Of a stretch of DNA of 64,000 nt, positions 26,565 through 35,442 are shown piece by piece (within the stretch, counting starts at the first letter, position 1; the number at the start of each line of letters is the position of its first letter). Both the position numbers and the translations under genes were made by a program. The stretch spans positions 60,915-124,914 of the forward strand of contig CAYZQO010000009.1 in NCBI GenBank assembly GCA_964480725.1, read 5' to 3'. This stretch comes from JAFGBI01 sp964480725 (GTDB lineage Bacteria; Myxococcota_A; Polyangia; Polyangiales; Polyangiaceae). The notes under the pieces were generated by a model, which was not told the DNA's origin, made no database searches, and saw only the letters and a program-made list of their open reading frames with translations.

Positions 26565-27407
26565 ATGCTGCGCCGGCTCCACGTTCCCACCACGCTCGCC
26601 ATCGCGCTGACCTCGTCGCTCCCTGCCTTCGGCCAAGCCGAGCCCGCGGGCGCGCCTGCGGCGGAGTCGCCCGCCTCGTCGGGCGATGTGCCCGCCACCC
26701 CCGCCATCCCCGCATCCGGGGATGCTACCGAGGCGAGCCCGCCGCCCGCCCCCGTGACAAGGCCGGCGACCAGCGGGGACGGCGCAGCGCCAACGGACGG
26801 AGCGACGAGCGCGATCGTCGTCACGACGCCCGCGCCAGCGCCGGTCCCGATGGAAACCCGCCGAATCCACCAGGGCTTCTACGCCCGAATGTCCTTGGGG
26901 ACGGGGCCGATGACCACCCTCTTCTCGGACGGACTGCTCGAGCAGTCCCGCGTGACCGGCGCCAGCAGCGGCTTTGACGTCCTGCTCGGCGGCACCCCCC
27001 TCAAGGGCTTCGTCGTCGGCGGCGGGCTACTCTGCAACGGGATGGGGAGCGAGGACGTGCGGCGCGCCGATTCCATCCGCTCCCGCGACGCCGAACCGGC
27101 GATCGGGCTCTGCGCGCTCGGACCGATGGTGGACTTCTTCCCCGATGCGAAGCGCGGCCTGCACGTCGGCGGTCTGCTCGGGGTCGCCGCCCTCGGCATC
27201 GACGCCCCCGGCTTCGACGACGATGACCCGCCCGCTGCGGCGGGCGGGGCGATCGGGCTCTGGGTCGGCCACGACTGGTGGGTGGCCCGGGAGTGGTCGC
27301 TGGGGGTGAGCTTTCGGTACCTCGGGGTCGCGGTGGAGAACCCCGACGACGACTGGAGCGGGGCTGCGGATTCCTTCACGCTGTCCTTCACGGCACTCGC
27401 GCAGTAG
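26565..27407 (+). CDS. predicted outer-membrane or secreted beta-barrel-like protein
   Basis: A 280-residue protein starting at ATG 26565 behind GGGGTAAG. Residues 1-24 form a Sec signal peptide (MLRRLHVPTTLAIALTSSLPAFGQA) with cleavage likely after AFGQA. A Pro/Ala-rich disordered linker (25-95) precedes a domain rich in alternating hydrophobic and Gly residues (GFYARMSLGTGPMTT, GFVVGGGLLCNGMG, LHVGGLLGVAALGI, GGAIGLWVGHDWWVAREWSLGVSFRYLG), ending in a hydrophobic F-T-A-L-A-Q. This pattern fits a small outer-membrane barrel, as seen in many myxobacterial proteins of unknown role. Confidence 0.7.
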   Translation: MLRRLHVPTTLAIALTSSLPAFGQAEPAGAPAAESPASSGDVPATPAIPASGDATEASPPPAPVTRPATSGDGAAPTDGATSAIVVTTPAPAPVPMETRRIHQGFYARMSLGTGPMTTLFSDGLLEQSRVTGASSGFDVLLGGTPLKGFVVGGGLLCNGMGSEDVRRADSIRSRDAEPAIGLCALGPMVDFFPDAKRGLHVGGLLGVAALGIDAPGFDDDDPPAAAGGAIGLWVGHDWWVAREWSLGVSFRYLGVAVENPDDDWSGAADSFTLSFTALAQ

Positions 27408-27431
27408 CCCGGCCGTGGTAGGGGGCGGTGG

Positions 27432-28490
27432 ATGCTGCCCGGTCCCAGGCTGCTCGCCCGCTGGCCGCTCCCGCCCGACGTGACGCTCGTGCCGAGCACG
27501 ACGGGGCTCATCAACCTGACGTTCTTCGTCCGGGCCCAGGCACGCCCCGTCGCGGTGCTCCAGCGGCTGAACACGGACGTCTTCTCGCCGGCCGTGCACC
27601 TGGACACCGAGGCGGTGACGGCGCACCTCACCTCGCGGGGGATCCCGACGCCACGCCTGATCCGCACCCGCGAGGGCGCGCTCTGGCACGCGGACGAGGA
27701 CGGGGGCGTCTGGCGCCTGCTCACGCCGGTGGGCGAGCGAACCGTCGACCGACTCACCTCGGCTGCCGAGGCTCGCTCCGCAGGGGCGCTGGTCGCGAGG
27801 TTCCACGCCGCGACCGCCGATCTCGCCCACGACTTCCGCTCGGTGCGAGACGGCTTCCACGACACCCAGCAGCGAATAGACGGGCTGACGGCGGCCATCG
27901 CTCGCTATCGGGAGCATCGCCACTGGGACGTCGTAACGAGGCTCGCAGACTCGCTGCACGAGGCGTGGCGCTGCTGGGGCGAGGTGCCGCGACTGCCGGT
28001 GCGGGTGGTGCACGGCGATCTCAAGATCAGCAACGTCCGATTCACCGGCGCGGAGGCGCAGGCGCTGATCGATCTGGACACGCTCGGGAGGGGCACGTTG
28101 GACGCGGAGCTCGGCGACGCGCTCCGGAGCTGGTGCAACCCCGCACTCGAGGACGAGACTCCCGCCTTCAATCTCGAGCTATTCGGCGCGGCGATGAGCG
28201 GCTACGCGGCGGGTTGGGCGGAGGCCGCTCGCGCGGGGCGTGAGGGACCGATCGAGGAGGAGTGGGCGTCGATCGTCCCCGGGGTCGAACGCATTTCGCT
28301 CGAGCTCGCCGCCCGCTTTGCGACCGACGCCTTGGAGGAGCGGTACTTCGGCTGGGACCCGACCCGGTACGCGACGCGCTCGGATCACGATCTGGCGCGT
28401 GCCCGAGGGCAGCTCGCGCTCGCCGGAGCCGTCCGCCAGGCGGCCAGTGACGCCCTGCACCGGCTCGCCGCCGCGCTGAGCTCCGCCTAA
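27432..28490 (+). CDS. APH-family phosphotransferase, N-acetylhexosamine 1-kinase-like
   Basis: A 352-residue kinase of the aminoglycoside/choline kinase fold. The N-lobe has GLINLTFFVRA and VLQRLNTDVFSP, resembling NahK-type hexosamine 1-kinases (INxTY, ILQRIN..VF). The C-lobe shows the catalytic loop VVHGDLKISNVRF, with Asp as base and Asn for magnesium, and the metal aspartate in LIDLDTLGRG. It is therefore probably a sugar kinase rather than an antibiotic-resistance enzyme. It starts 24 bp after the preceding gene and may share its transcript. The substrate is inferred from the family only. Confidence 0.85.
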   Translation: MLPGPRLLARWPLPPDVTLVPSTTGLINLTFFVRAQARPVAVLQRLNTDVFSPAVHLDTEAVTAHLTSRGIPTPRLIRTREGALWHADEDGGVWRLLTPVGERTVDRLTSAAEARSAGALVARFHAATADLAHDFRSVRDGFHDTQQRIDGLTAAIARYREHRHWDVVTRLADSLHEAWRCWGEVPRLPVRVVHGDLKISNVRFTGAEAQALIDLDTLGRGTLDAELGDALRSWCNPALEDETPAFNLELFGAAMSGYAAGWAEAARAGREGPIEEEWASIVPGVERISLELAARFATDALEERYFGWDPTRYATRSDHDLARARGQLALAGAVRQAASDALHRLAAALSSA

Positions 28491-28558
28491 GCCGGCCCGG
28501 ATGGTCACCGCTCGCCGAGGCTCTCCCGACGCGGTTCGCTCGACGCTATGATCCGGCC

Positions 28559-29161
28559 ATGCGCAGGCTCCACGGACGCATCGCCGCCGCACTGCTGGGT
28601 GCGCTCGGACTAGGCTGCTCGATGCAGCGCCCGAGCGTTACACCCCAAGTGGTACGCATTTGGGGCGTGGACCTGGCCGGCGTCGTCGTGCGAACGGATC
28701 TGGACGTCTTTAACCCGAACGGGTTCTCATTGAACGTCGCCGCGGTTTCCGGAACCATTACGTTCGCCGATCAGGTACCGCTGGGGACCGCATCGGTCCC
28801 CACCGCGAGCTACCTCCCAGCGCACGCATGGCAGCACGTCACGGCCGACATGAGGCTCCCGTGGCTCAACCTGCCGAGCGTGCTAGCGCTGGCAGGCACC
28901 CGGAGCGTCGTCCCCTACACGTTCGACGGGAGCGCGACCATCGGCGGCAGGTTTCGGCTGACCATCCCCTTCCAGATCCGTGGCGAGGTGGCGGCGAGGG
29001 AGCTCTTGCGCGCCGGGATGGCGGCGCCCCTTGGCGCATCGTACCCCACTACCCCGCCACCGTTCGCGTCACTCGTGCCGACGCCCGATTCACGGAACGC
29101 GCGCGCGGCGCTGGCGTTCCCGCTCCTGTCCCACCCCGGACTGCCGTCGACGACCCCCTGA
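28559..29161 (+). CDS. LEA type 2 domain lipoprotein
   Basis: A 200-residue protein with a lipoprotein signal (MRRLHGRIAAALLGALGLGCS, cysteine at 20). The following domain reads WGVDLAGVVVRTDLDVFNPNGFSLNV, IRGEVAARELL and related strands, the signature of the LEA_2/WHy fold, in which strands of this form make an immunoglobulin-like sandwich. In bacteria these proteins are mostly exported and of unknown role, often thought to protect against drying. The last 40 residues are low-complexity Pro/Ser. Divergence from the downstream radical SAM gene (convergent, 93 bp apart) suggests its own transcript. Confidence 0.82.
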   Translation: MRRLHGRIAAALLGALGLGCSMQRPSVTPQVVRIWGVDLAGVVVRTDLDVFNPNGFSLNVAAVSGTITFADQVPLGTASVPTASYLPAHAWQHVTADMRLPWLNLPSVLALAGTRSVVPYTFDGSATIGGRFRLTIPFQIRGEVAARELLRAGMAAPLGASYPTTPPPFASLVPTPDSRNARAALAFPLLSHPGLPSTTP

Positions 29162-29254
29162 GCCGCGGTTTCCGCGGACCGCGCCGGCACTGTCGCGAGC
29201 CCTTGCCGACACCACCGACGGCGCCGCGCGCCCCGCACCGCCTCGATCCCCGAC

Positions 29255-31000
29255 TCACTCCGCGGCGCAGGCCGCCGCGGGAAGGTCCGCCGCGGGGGCG
29301 GCGGGCAGCCGCCAGCGAGGCGCCCCCGAGGCTACTGACACCGCCTCGCTGCGCCCGGCCGGATAGCGCGTTCGGATGGTGCGCGGCTGGATGCGATCAT
29401 CGAACCAGCGCAGGCGCAGCGACTCGATACGGGCCAGCGCCACGGCACCGGCCCTCCGCGCGCGAACGTAGGGCGAGTTTGTCTCGGGGATCGCCGCCTC
29501 GATTGCCTCGCGCAGCGCGTGCACACGAGCGCGCTCCCGCTCGTTCACGGAGAAATGCTCGATGACGTTCAGCATCGGGGACCAGGAGACGAGGTTCTTG
29601 CGACGGTGTTCCGTCCGCGCTCGCCAGCAGGGATCGTCGTGCCCAGCGGCGCGCAGCGTCCGGTACCCGCGCCAGGCGGTCTCCAGGACCCGAAACATCG
29701 AGCTCGAGTTGACGCGATAGTCCTCGGCGAAAGCCCGATCGATCCACTCCCCCGGCTCGTGATCGGCAAAGTGCGGGTGGCGGTAGGCGAGATGCCGCTG
29801 TCCGTGCCAGTCCTCGTACGGGAGCTCATGACGGAGGAGCCCACGCGCCTCGTGCTCGCGGTACAGGCGCGTGGTGGGCAGCGGCGTCAGCAGCATGAAC
29901 TGCACGAAGTCGGTTTCGAGCCCGACCAGGTAATCGATCTCCTGCTGCAGGTTGGCGGGGGTGTGGTGTTCCTGGCAGAGGATCCCGGAGGCGAGCACGT
30001 GCACCCCGTGGTCCCGCAGCTCCCGGATCAGGGGGCGGGGATCGATCCCCGCGTTCTTGTCGAAGTTGCCCACCGCGCTGGAGGACTCGACCCCAATCCA
30101 GACGAACTCGACCCCGAGACGGACGAGCTGCTCGACGGAGAGTGCGGTGACCGCCTCCGCCGAGGAGAAGACCTGGAGGTTGAAGAACCGCCCGTGCTGC
30201 TCCTCCAGTCGCAAGAGTTCGAGCGCGCGAGCCCGATCCTTGAGGAAGTTCTCGTCCATCACGAAGAAGTCGTCGATGCCGCGCGCGTCACCGATGCGGC
30301 AGGCCGTCTCGAACACCTGGGCGCCGGTGCCCAAGAAAGGCGTGTAGGCCTTGCCAAAGAAATGGGAGGTCGAGCAGAACTTGCAGGCATTGACGCAGCC
30401 CACGCCGGGCACGAGCAGCCCCGAGGTCGGCTTCGGCAACGGGACGCCGAAGATGGACTGGCGCTCGGTGCTCGGCAGAATTGGGTGGCGGATCGGCGCG
30501 TCCGGATCCTGGCCCAGGAAGCGTCGCAGCCAGCGGATCCCCTCCCCCCTCACCACGTGGTCGCAGTCGATCTCGCGCTCGAGCCCCTCGATGGCGGCGC
30601 CGTGCCCGCCGAGCAGGATGATCGACTGGGGGGAGCGGCAGCGGACGATCCGTGCCATCTCGCGCGCCTTGAGGAAATTCGGCGCTATGAACGAGATCCC
30701 GACGACGTCGTACTGCCCCTTGGCCACCTCACGCTCAAAGCGGCGACGCGAGGGGAAATCGAGCACGGTCACGTCGGCGTCGATGTTCTCGGCGAGGAAG
30801 TAGAGCCCGAACGAGCGGTGGTGGAAGCGAAATGACGCGATCCCCTGCGCTTTGGTGACCTGGTTGTGAAACAGCTCCATCACGTTGTCCCGCCGACCAA
30901 AGGCGTCGTCGACCCCGAACGGACCGAAGACGCCAGCGAGCAGGATCCGTGGTCGGTCCGGGAGGGAGCGGGAGCGATGGACGAGCGGGAGCGACGGCAT
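29255..31000 (-). CDS. B12-binding radical SAM protein
   Basis: A 581-residue enzyme. I start at ATG 31000 (MPSLPLVHRS) with GAGG upstream; a GTG at 31033 is possible. Residues 20-170 form a cobalamin-binding-like Rossmann domain (VVGISFIAPNFLKAREM, IILLGGHGAAIEG). The radical SAM domain has the cluster motif CVNACKFC (near 209) and the barrel motifs FFVMDENFLKD and FVWIGVESSSAVG. A long C-terminal region follows. Related enzymes methylate or rearrange lipids, quinones or natural products; the substrate is not clear. It stands alone upstream of a kup pseudogene and glycosyltransferase genes. The C-terminal 40 residues are low-complexity. Confidence 0.88.
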   Translation of the reverse strand: MPSLPLVHRSRSLPDRPRILLAGVFGPFGVDDAFGRRDNVMELFHNQVTKAQGIASFRFHHRSFGLYFLAENIDADVTVLDFPSRRRFEREVAKGQYDVVGISFIAPNFLKAREMARIVRCRSPQSIILLGGHGAAIEGLEREIDCDHVVRGEGIRWLRRFLGQDPDAPIRHPILPSTERQSIFGVPLPKPTSGLLVPGVGCVNACKFCSTSHFFGKAYTPFLGTGAQVFETACRIGDARGIDDFFVMDENFLKDRARALELLRLEEQHGRFFNLQVFSSAEAVTALSVEQLVRLGVEFVWIGVESSSAVGNFDKNAGIDPRPLIRELRDHGVHVLASGILCQEHHTPANLQQEIDYLVGLETDFVQFMLLTPLPTTRLYREHEARGLLRHELPYEDWHGQRHLAYRHPHFADHEPGEWIDRAFAEDYRVNSSSMFRVLETAWRGYRTLRAAGHDDPCWRARTEHRRKNLVSWSPMLNVIEHFSVNERERARVHALREAIEAAIPETNSPYVRARRAGAVALARIESLRLRWFDDRIQPRTIRTRYPAGRSEAVSVASGAPRWRLPAAPAADLPAAACAAE

Positions 31001-31243
31001 GGGGAGGCACCTCGGCGCAAAGGCACCGAACACGCCCGGCGTGTCGGCTGTCCCCAGCTTGCCGCAAGGCTCGCCCCCCGGTTGTCAGGTGACCGTCACG
31101 ATTGGCGCCGATCTCGTCAGGAATCGGCCGATCCGGCCGGCGGCGGCGGTCCCACCACGGGATCGTCCCCCCGACGCGGCAGCGACACGGCGGGCCGAAC
31201 GACCTGGCCACAGGCGCCTCCCCGGCCCCATCCGCGAGCCCGC

Positions 31244-32172
31244 TCACCTGAGCTCGAACTGGTAGCCGATTGCCATCACGCGGTCCGGCGGTGGAGCGCC
31301 TCCCCGCCGGTCACCGCAAGGAAGACGGCGCCCAGCACGACCCAAGCCCGCTACGGATCGCCAAGGAAGGACGCCACGGCGTACCCCGGCCACAGCGAGG
31401 CGAACACTCGGAGGCAATGCACGATGTTGGCGACGCCGAGGACGGCAAGGGTCGCGAACCACAGCAGCATCACGGGACCGAAGAGCGCGCCGGCCCGCGC
31501 GGTGCCGCGGCGCTGCAAGGAGAATGGCGCCACGAGGACGGCGATGGTGAGCGGGATCACGGCGCTGTGGAGCCTGCCGACCACCTCCCCGAGGCCCTCC
31601 ACGGCGCTGAACACGGAGATCGGCGGAGTGATCATCCCGTCGCCGAGGATCAGGCCGCCCCCGATCGGCCCCGCCACGAAGACCAGCGCGTGGAGCACGG
31701 TCCCCTTCTCCACGTGCCGCGTGGCCAGCGCCATCAGGGCGAGTTCGCCGCCCTCGCCGTCGCTGTCGGCGCGCATCACGTGCAGGAGGTATTGGGCCGA
31801 GACGACGATGGTGAGCGCCCAGAAGCTCATCGACAGGACACCGAGCACGCTCTCCGCGTTGCGCACCGGGCCGTGCGCCCCGGCCGCGAAACACCCACGA
31901 ACGGCTTAGAGCGGGCTAGTGCCGATGTCGCCGTGGACGATCCCGAACGCCGCGACGTGCAACAGAAACGAGGCCGATCGCCCGGCGGACCCGGCGACGG
32001 GCACCGCAGCGGCGAGCGGTGACGACCGGAGGCGGGGGCGAGGCGCCGGGGCATTCGGTACGGTCGCCGTGGAACCGCCGTCCGCCGCGGAGCCAGTCCC
32101 AAGCGTCTGTGCCGTCGCGCGGGCAGGGTCCGACACCGGCTCGACCGGAGCTGCCGGGGGATCCTCTCGCAC
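31244..32172 (-). pseudogene. kup: decayed KUP-type potassium transporter
   Basis: Remnants of a Kup protein in order on the minus strand. The N-terminus (from 32172) ends AFGIVHGDIGTSPL followed by TAA where the family has Tyr (GDIGTSPLYA). The same frame then continues with AESVLGVLSMSFWALTIVVS, EGGELALMALA, ILGDGMITPPISVFSAVEGL and ALFGPVMLLWF. A TAG stop at 31351 comes before VVLGAVFLAVTGGEAL. The sequence then jumps, in another frame, to PPPDRVMAIGYQFELR, the usual Kup C-terminus, so roughly 350-400 codons are deleted between. Two nonsense codons and a frame-shifting internal deletion make it non-functional; Kup is normally about 630-680 residues. Confidence 0.88.
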
Positions 32173-32312
32173 GCTCGGTCACCTCGGTCGGTCCCGCAGC
32201 GGCTCCTGAGGGGCGGACACGCCCGGCGCTGAACCGCCGCCTTCGGAACACTGCGCGCCCCGCCCGTCAATCCGAGCCGGCAAGCGGCGAGGCCGGCGCA
32301 CAGCGCGGCCGC

Positions 32313-33803
32313 TCAAGCGCCGACGAGGGCGCCCGGATCGATCCCCGACACGGATCCCGCCCGCGCACCCACCACCGTAGATGGCCCGGGCGCCGTGGAA
32401 CTCAGCTCCTCCCAGCAGGGCTGACGTCGACCGTGACGATTCACGACGGCGGGGCGACGGAGCAGGCCGAAGCCGGCGATCGTCAAGCCCACCCAGGTCC
32501 ACCGGGCGAGGAACGCCTTGGGGTTCTGGCGCTCCCGCGTCGCCGCGGTGTCCGCACAATGACGCCGAGCGTCGTCGAACGCGGCGAAGTATCGCTCGAT
32601 GATGCGCGACGGCTCCACCCGTCGCCGCGCACTGGCTGCGGCCTCCGCGGCCAGCGCCGCGCGCCGCGTCCGATTCTTCAATAGCGCCACCACCTCGTTC
32701 CCGAAGCGCCAGTCGTTCAGATCCGGGTCGGGGCCGGGGGTGACCAGCACGCCGTTCTCCCCGTCGCGCACCTGGCTCGAGACGCCCATGTCGTCGTGCA
32801 CGGCCACCACCGGCAGACCGCACCAGAGCGCCTCGCTCACGACCTGCCCGTACGTCTCGCTGAGGGAAGCGTACACGAACAGATCCGCGAAGCGGTAGAA
32901 GGTCGGGATCTCCTTCACCGAGAATTCCCCCGGGAAGAACGTCTTGTCGGCCACGCCGTGGGCGGCGGCGTGAGCGCGGAACAGGTCGTGGTCGGGGCCG
33001 TCGCCGACCAGCGTGAGCGTGGCCTCCGGCACGGCCGGGACGACCCACCTGGCGAACACCTCGATGAGACGTTCGACCTCCTTCTCCCGCGTGTGCCGGC
33101 AGACACAGAGCAGGCGTCCTCCGCGCCGCGCCGTGGGATGGAACGGATCGACGTCAGCCGAGTGGTCGAAGATCTTTGGCTCGATGGCGCGCGGGATGAC
33201 GTGGATCGGGGCGGTCACGCCCCGCGCCCGCCAGTAGCGCTCAAGGCCCTCGCTCAGGACGAGCAGGCCGTCGCTGTTGTTGTAATTGTCGACGTACATC
33301 CGCTCGACCCAGGGGATGAACCAGTCCCCCATCACGCGCTGGGCCGTGTGGTTCTCCCGAACCGAGTCGGGGAGGACGACGTTGTAGACGCTGGGCAGAT
33401 GCACGGTGTTGACGCAAAGGAACGGCACCCCGTGCCGGGCGCGCAGCCACGCGCCGAGATCGAGGAAGGAACTGCTGGTCTGGGCTAGCGTGAGATCGAA
33501 CCCCTTGGCTGCCACCGCGTTGAGCGCAGCGGGGGAAGGCATGGGGAGCCGCACTCCCGGGTGGTTGCGGAGCGGGAGCGACGGGAAAGCGACGTGCTGA
33601 CGCGGCAGATCCCCCGGCTTGGTCGCCGGATCGCTCGGTCCGAGCACCGTCACGTCGATCCCGCGCTGGCTGAGCTCCCGATAAAGGAGCTGGCTCGCGA
33701 ACGAGGAGCCATTCGCGTAGGGGATACGCAGGTAGTCGTTCAGTAGCCCGACCCGCCGCGGCCAGCGGGCGTCGGCTCGGTCTTCAGGGGAGTGGGTCGC
33801 CAT
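32313..33803 (-). CDS. GT4-family glycosyltransferase
   Basis: About 496 residues from ATG 33803; a GTG at 33812 is an alternative. GT-B fold: the N-terminal domain opens RVGLLNDYLRIPYANGSSF and includes LCVNTVHLPSVYN. The C-terminal donor domain has RLLCVCRHTREKEVERLIE, LTLVGDGPDHDLFR, FFPGEFSVKEIPTFYRFADLFVYASLSETYG and VVSEALWCGLPVVA, the EX7E-type motif of GT4 enzymes. It resembles lipid or surface-glycan transferases. The last 80 residues are a variable tail. The gene reads with two other transferase genes upstream, 448 bp away, suggesting a surface-glycan locus. Confidence 0.9.
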   Translation of the reverse strand: MATHSPEDRADARWPRRVGLLNDYLRIPYANGSSFASQLLYRELSQRGIDVTVLGPSDPATKPGDLPRQHVAFPSLPLRNHPGVRLPMPSPAALNAVAAKGFDLTLAQTSSSFLDLGAWLRARHGVPFLCVNTVHLPSVYNVVLPDSVRENHTAQRVMGDWFIPWVERMYVDNYNNSDGLLVLSEGLERYWRARGVTAPIHVIPRAIEPKIFDHSADVDPFHPTARRGGRLLCVCRHTREKEVERLIEVFARWVVPAVPEATLTLVGDGPDHDLFRAHAAAHGVADKTFFPGEFSVKEIPTFYRFADLFVYASLSETYGQVVSEALWCGLPVVAVHDDMGVSSQVRDGENGVLVTPGPDPDLNDWRFGNEVVALLKNRTRRAALAAEAAASARRRVEPSRIIERYFAAFDDARRHCADTAATRERQNPKAFLARWTWVGLTIAGFGLLRRPAVVNRHGRRQPCWEELSSTAPGPSTVVGARAGSVSGIDPGALVGA

Positions 33804-33812
33804 CGAGGTCAC

Positions 33813-34260
33813 GCTCAGACGCTGCGCTTTCCGTTCGGCCGGTCATCCGTGCTGGACGGGAAGCTGTGGGAGCAACAGCGACCTCTGAGCACCATTCATA
33901 CCAGTTTGGACTGACCGGCCCACCAATCGACACTCCCCGCAGTCAGGGGCTCCGGAGCCGAGTGCCCGCTCGTCCCCGTGCAGTTCACCCGAGCCGATCT
34001 GGAGATTCCGTCGGCTCCGATCTGGGTCATGGCTCCGAAGCGACTCAGGGACCGAGATGGAATTCATTGATAGTGGAATCTGGTGTTGCAAATTCGATAC
34101 GGCTCTGGCGCCCCCTGTGACGCTGGCGCCACGATGGCCCACGAGCCGGAAAGCCCTTCGACCGATTGGCTCGCCTGAGCGAGGGCCCTCTGGCACCCGG
34201 CCAGCCAATGCGTCGGGATGGGGCGAGAACGCCAGCGCGGCGCTCGGGCGGCGAGCACGT
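33813..34260. other. 448-bp intergenic region, locally AT-richer
   Basis: It holds a repeat fragment (listed separately) and a patch near 34055-34105 with noticeably more A and T (ATTCATTGATAGTGG). This may carry the promoter of the downstream GT4 gene, but I find no -35/-10 pair at good spacing. No gene is supported. Confidence 0.4.
34171..34209 (-). repeat. dispersed element, copy 5 (3' fragment)
   Basis: On the minus strand GGTGCCAGAGGGCCCTCGCTCAGG matches the copy-3 3' end at 20 of 24 positions. The hairpin arms CTGGC and GCCAG are kept. The 5' half of the element cannot be recognised, so this may be a truncated copy. Confidence 0.4.
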
Positions 34261-35229
34261 CTACCCGGCGCGCCCATCGACCGCATCGGTCGCGGCTACC
34301 GGCTCGTCGCGGCCCGCCGCCCGCCGACGGGCGGCGAGCGTCCGCTCCGGCAGGAGCCGAAGATCCTCGACGATCGACCCGAGTGACGCGAGTGCGAACG
34401 CCCCCGGAACCGAGAAGGCCTCCGCGATCGCGCGGAAGTCCTCCGCGCGCCCCTCCCAGACGGCCGCGAGCGCCGCCCGCGCGGCGCGCCGATCCCAACC
34501 GACGCGAATGGCCCGCGCCTCGGTCGGGTCGAGTCCCAGCTCACCCCGCGCCAGCCACCCCTCGACCGAGCCTCGCCAGCGCAGATCGCGCAGACCACCG
34601 GAAGACTGCGCCCCCGCGTGGCAACGGTGACCGGTGAGGGGCGCGGAAACAGCGCGAAATTCCCCCTCGCCCAAGAGATCGAGGAAGAAGAGGAGATCCT
34701 CGCCGTGGCGAGTCCAGGTGGGGAACCGCGCGCGAACATCGCGACGCACCAGGGCGGTCGAGGGGAGAAGGAAGTTGTGGAGCGCGACGTACCGGGGCCG
34801 GTATCGCAGCGATGGGGGAAGCGAAGAGCGGTCGACGACCCCCGCGGCGGCGCCGAACTTGAAGTACGCCGTGTGCACGCACACAACCCCAGGCTCGATC
34901 AGCGCCGCCGACGCAGCGAGCTTGTCCGGGTGCCAGACGTCGTCGGCGTCGAGCAGGGCGATCCAGTCGCCCCGCGCGAGATCGAAGCCACGATTGCGCG
35001 CGACCGACTCGCCCTCGTTCCGCTGGCGCACGACCTGCACGGGCGCTCCGAACGAGGCCGCCAGCGCCGCCGAGCCGTCGGTCGAGCCGTCGTCGACCAC
35101 GAGGATCTCCGCGACGGGCAAGGTCTGCGCCCGCGCCGAGGCGAGCGCCTCGCCGAGGTAGCGTTCTCCGTTGAAGCACGGGATCACCACGGACACGCTC
35201 GGTTGGGGTCCGCCTGTGCTGGTTGACAT
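34261..35229 (-). CDS. GT2-family glycosyltransferase
   Basis: A 322-residue GT-A enzyme starting at ATG 35229. The first 115 residues carry the family motifs: SVVIPCFNGERYLGEAL, ILVVDDGSTDGS, RNRGFDLARGDW and ALLDADDVWHPDK (the DxD-like metal site). WTRHGEDLLFFLDLL, the acceptor-side ED motif, follows near 185. The C-terminal 100 residues are helical and variable. No membrane segment, so it acts on the cytoplasmic side with a nucleotide sugar. It lies between two GT-B genes in the same direction, all probably serving one surface polysaccharide or glycolipid. Confidence 0.9.
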   Translation of the reverse strand: MSTSTGGPQPSVSVVIPCFNGERYLGEALASARAQTLPVAEILVVDDGSTDGSAALAASFGAPVQVVRQRNEGESVARNRGFDLARGDWIALLDADDVWHPDKLAASAALIEPGVVCVHTAYFKFGAAAGVVDRSSLPPSLRYRPRYVALHNFLLPSTALVRRDVRARFPTWTRHGEDLLFFLDLLGEGEFRAVSAPLTGHRCHAGAQSSGGLRDLRWRGSVEGWLARGELGLDPTEARAIRVGWDRRAARAALAAVWEGRAEDFRAIAEAFSVPGAFALASLGSIVEDLRLLPERTLAARRRAAGRDEPVAATDAVDGRAG

Positions 35230-35442
35230 GAGGCTCGCCGCGGCGATGCTAGGTCGGCTCGCGAGGGCTGGAAAGCCCGCCGGGGCGCACCGGGCGGCGG
35301 GCGCGGCGCGCGCGCGGTAATGAGGATGCTGCGTGCTGGCGGAGGCGACCCCAGAGACGGTCGAGGCGCTCGATGGCGCCGTGCTCGACCACGTTCGGGC
35401 AGAGTTCGAGCTCCAACGCTGCTGCCGCGTGCAGCTCACGCT

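Noticed and set aside
27432..28490. Aminoglycoside resistance kinase
   Set aside because: The fold is shared, but the N-lobe motifs (GLINLTFF, LQRLNTDVF) fit sugar 1-kinases better.
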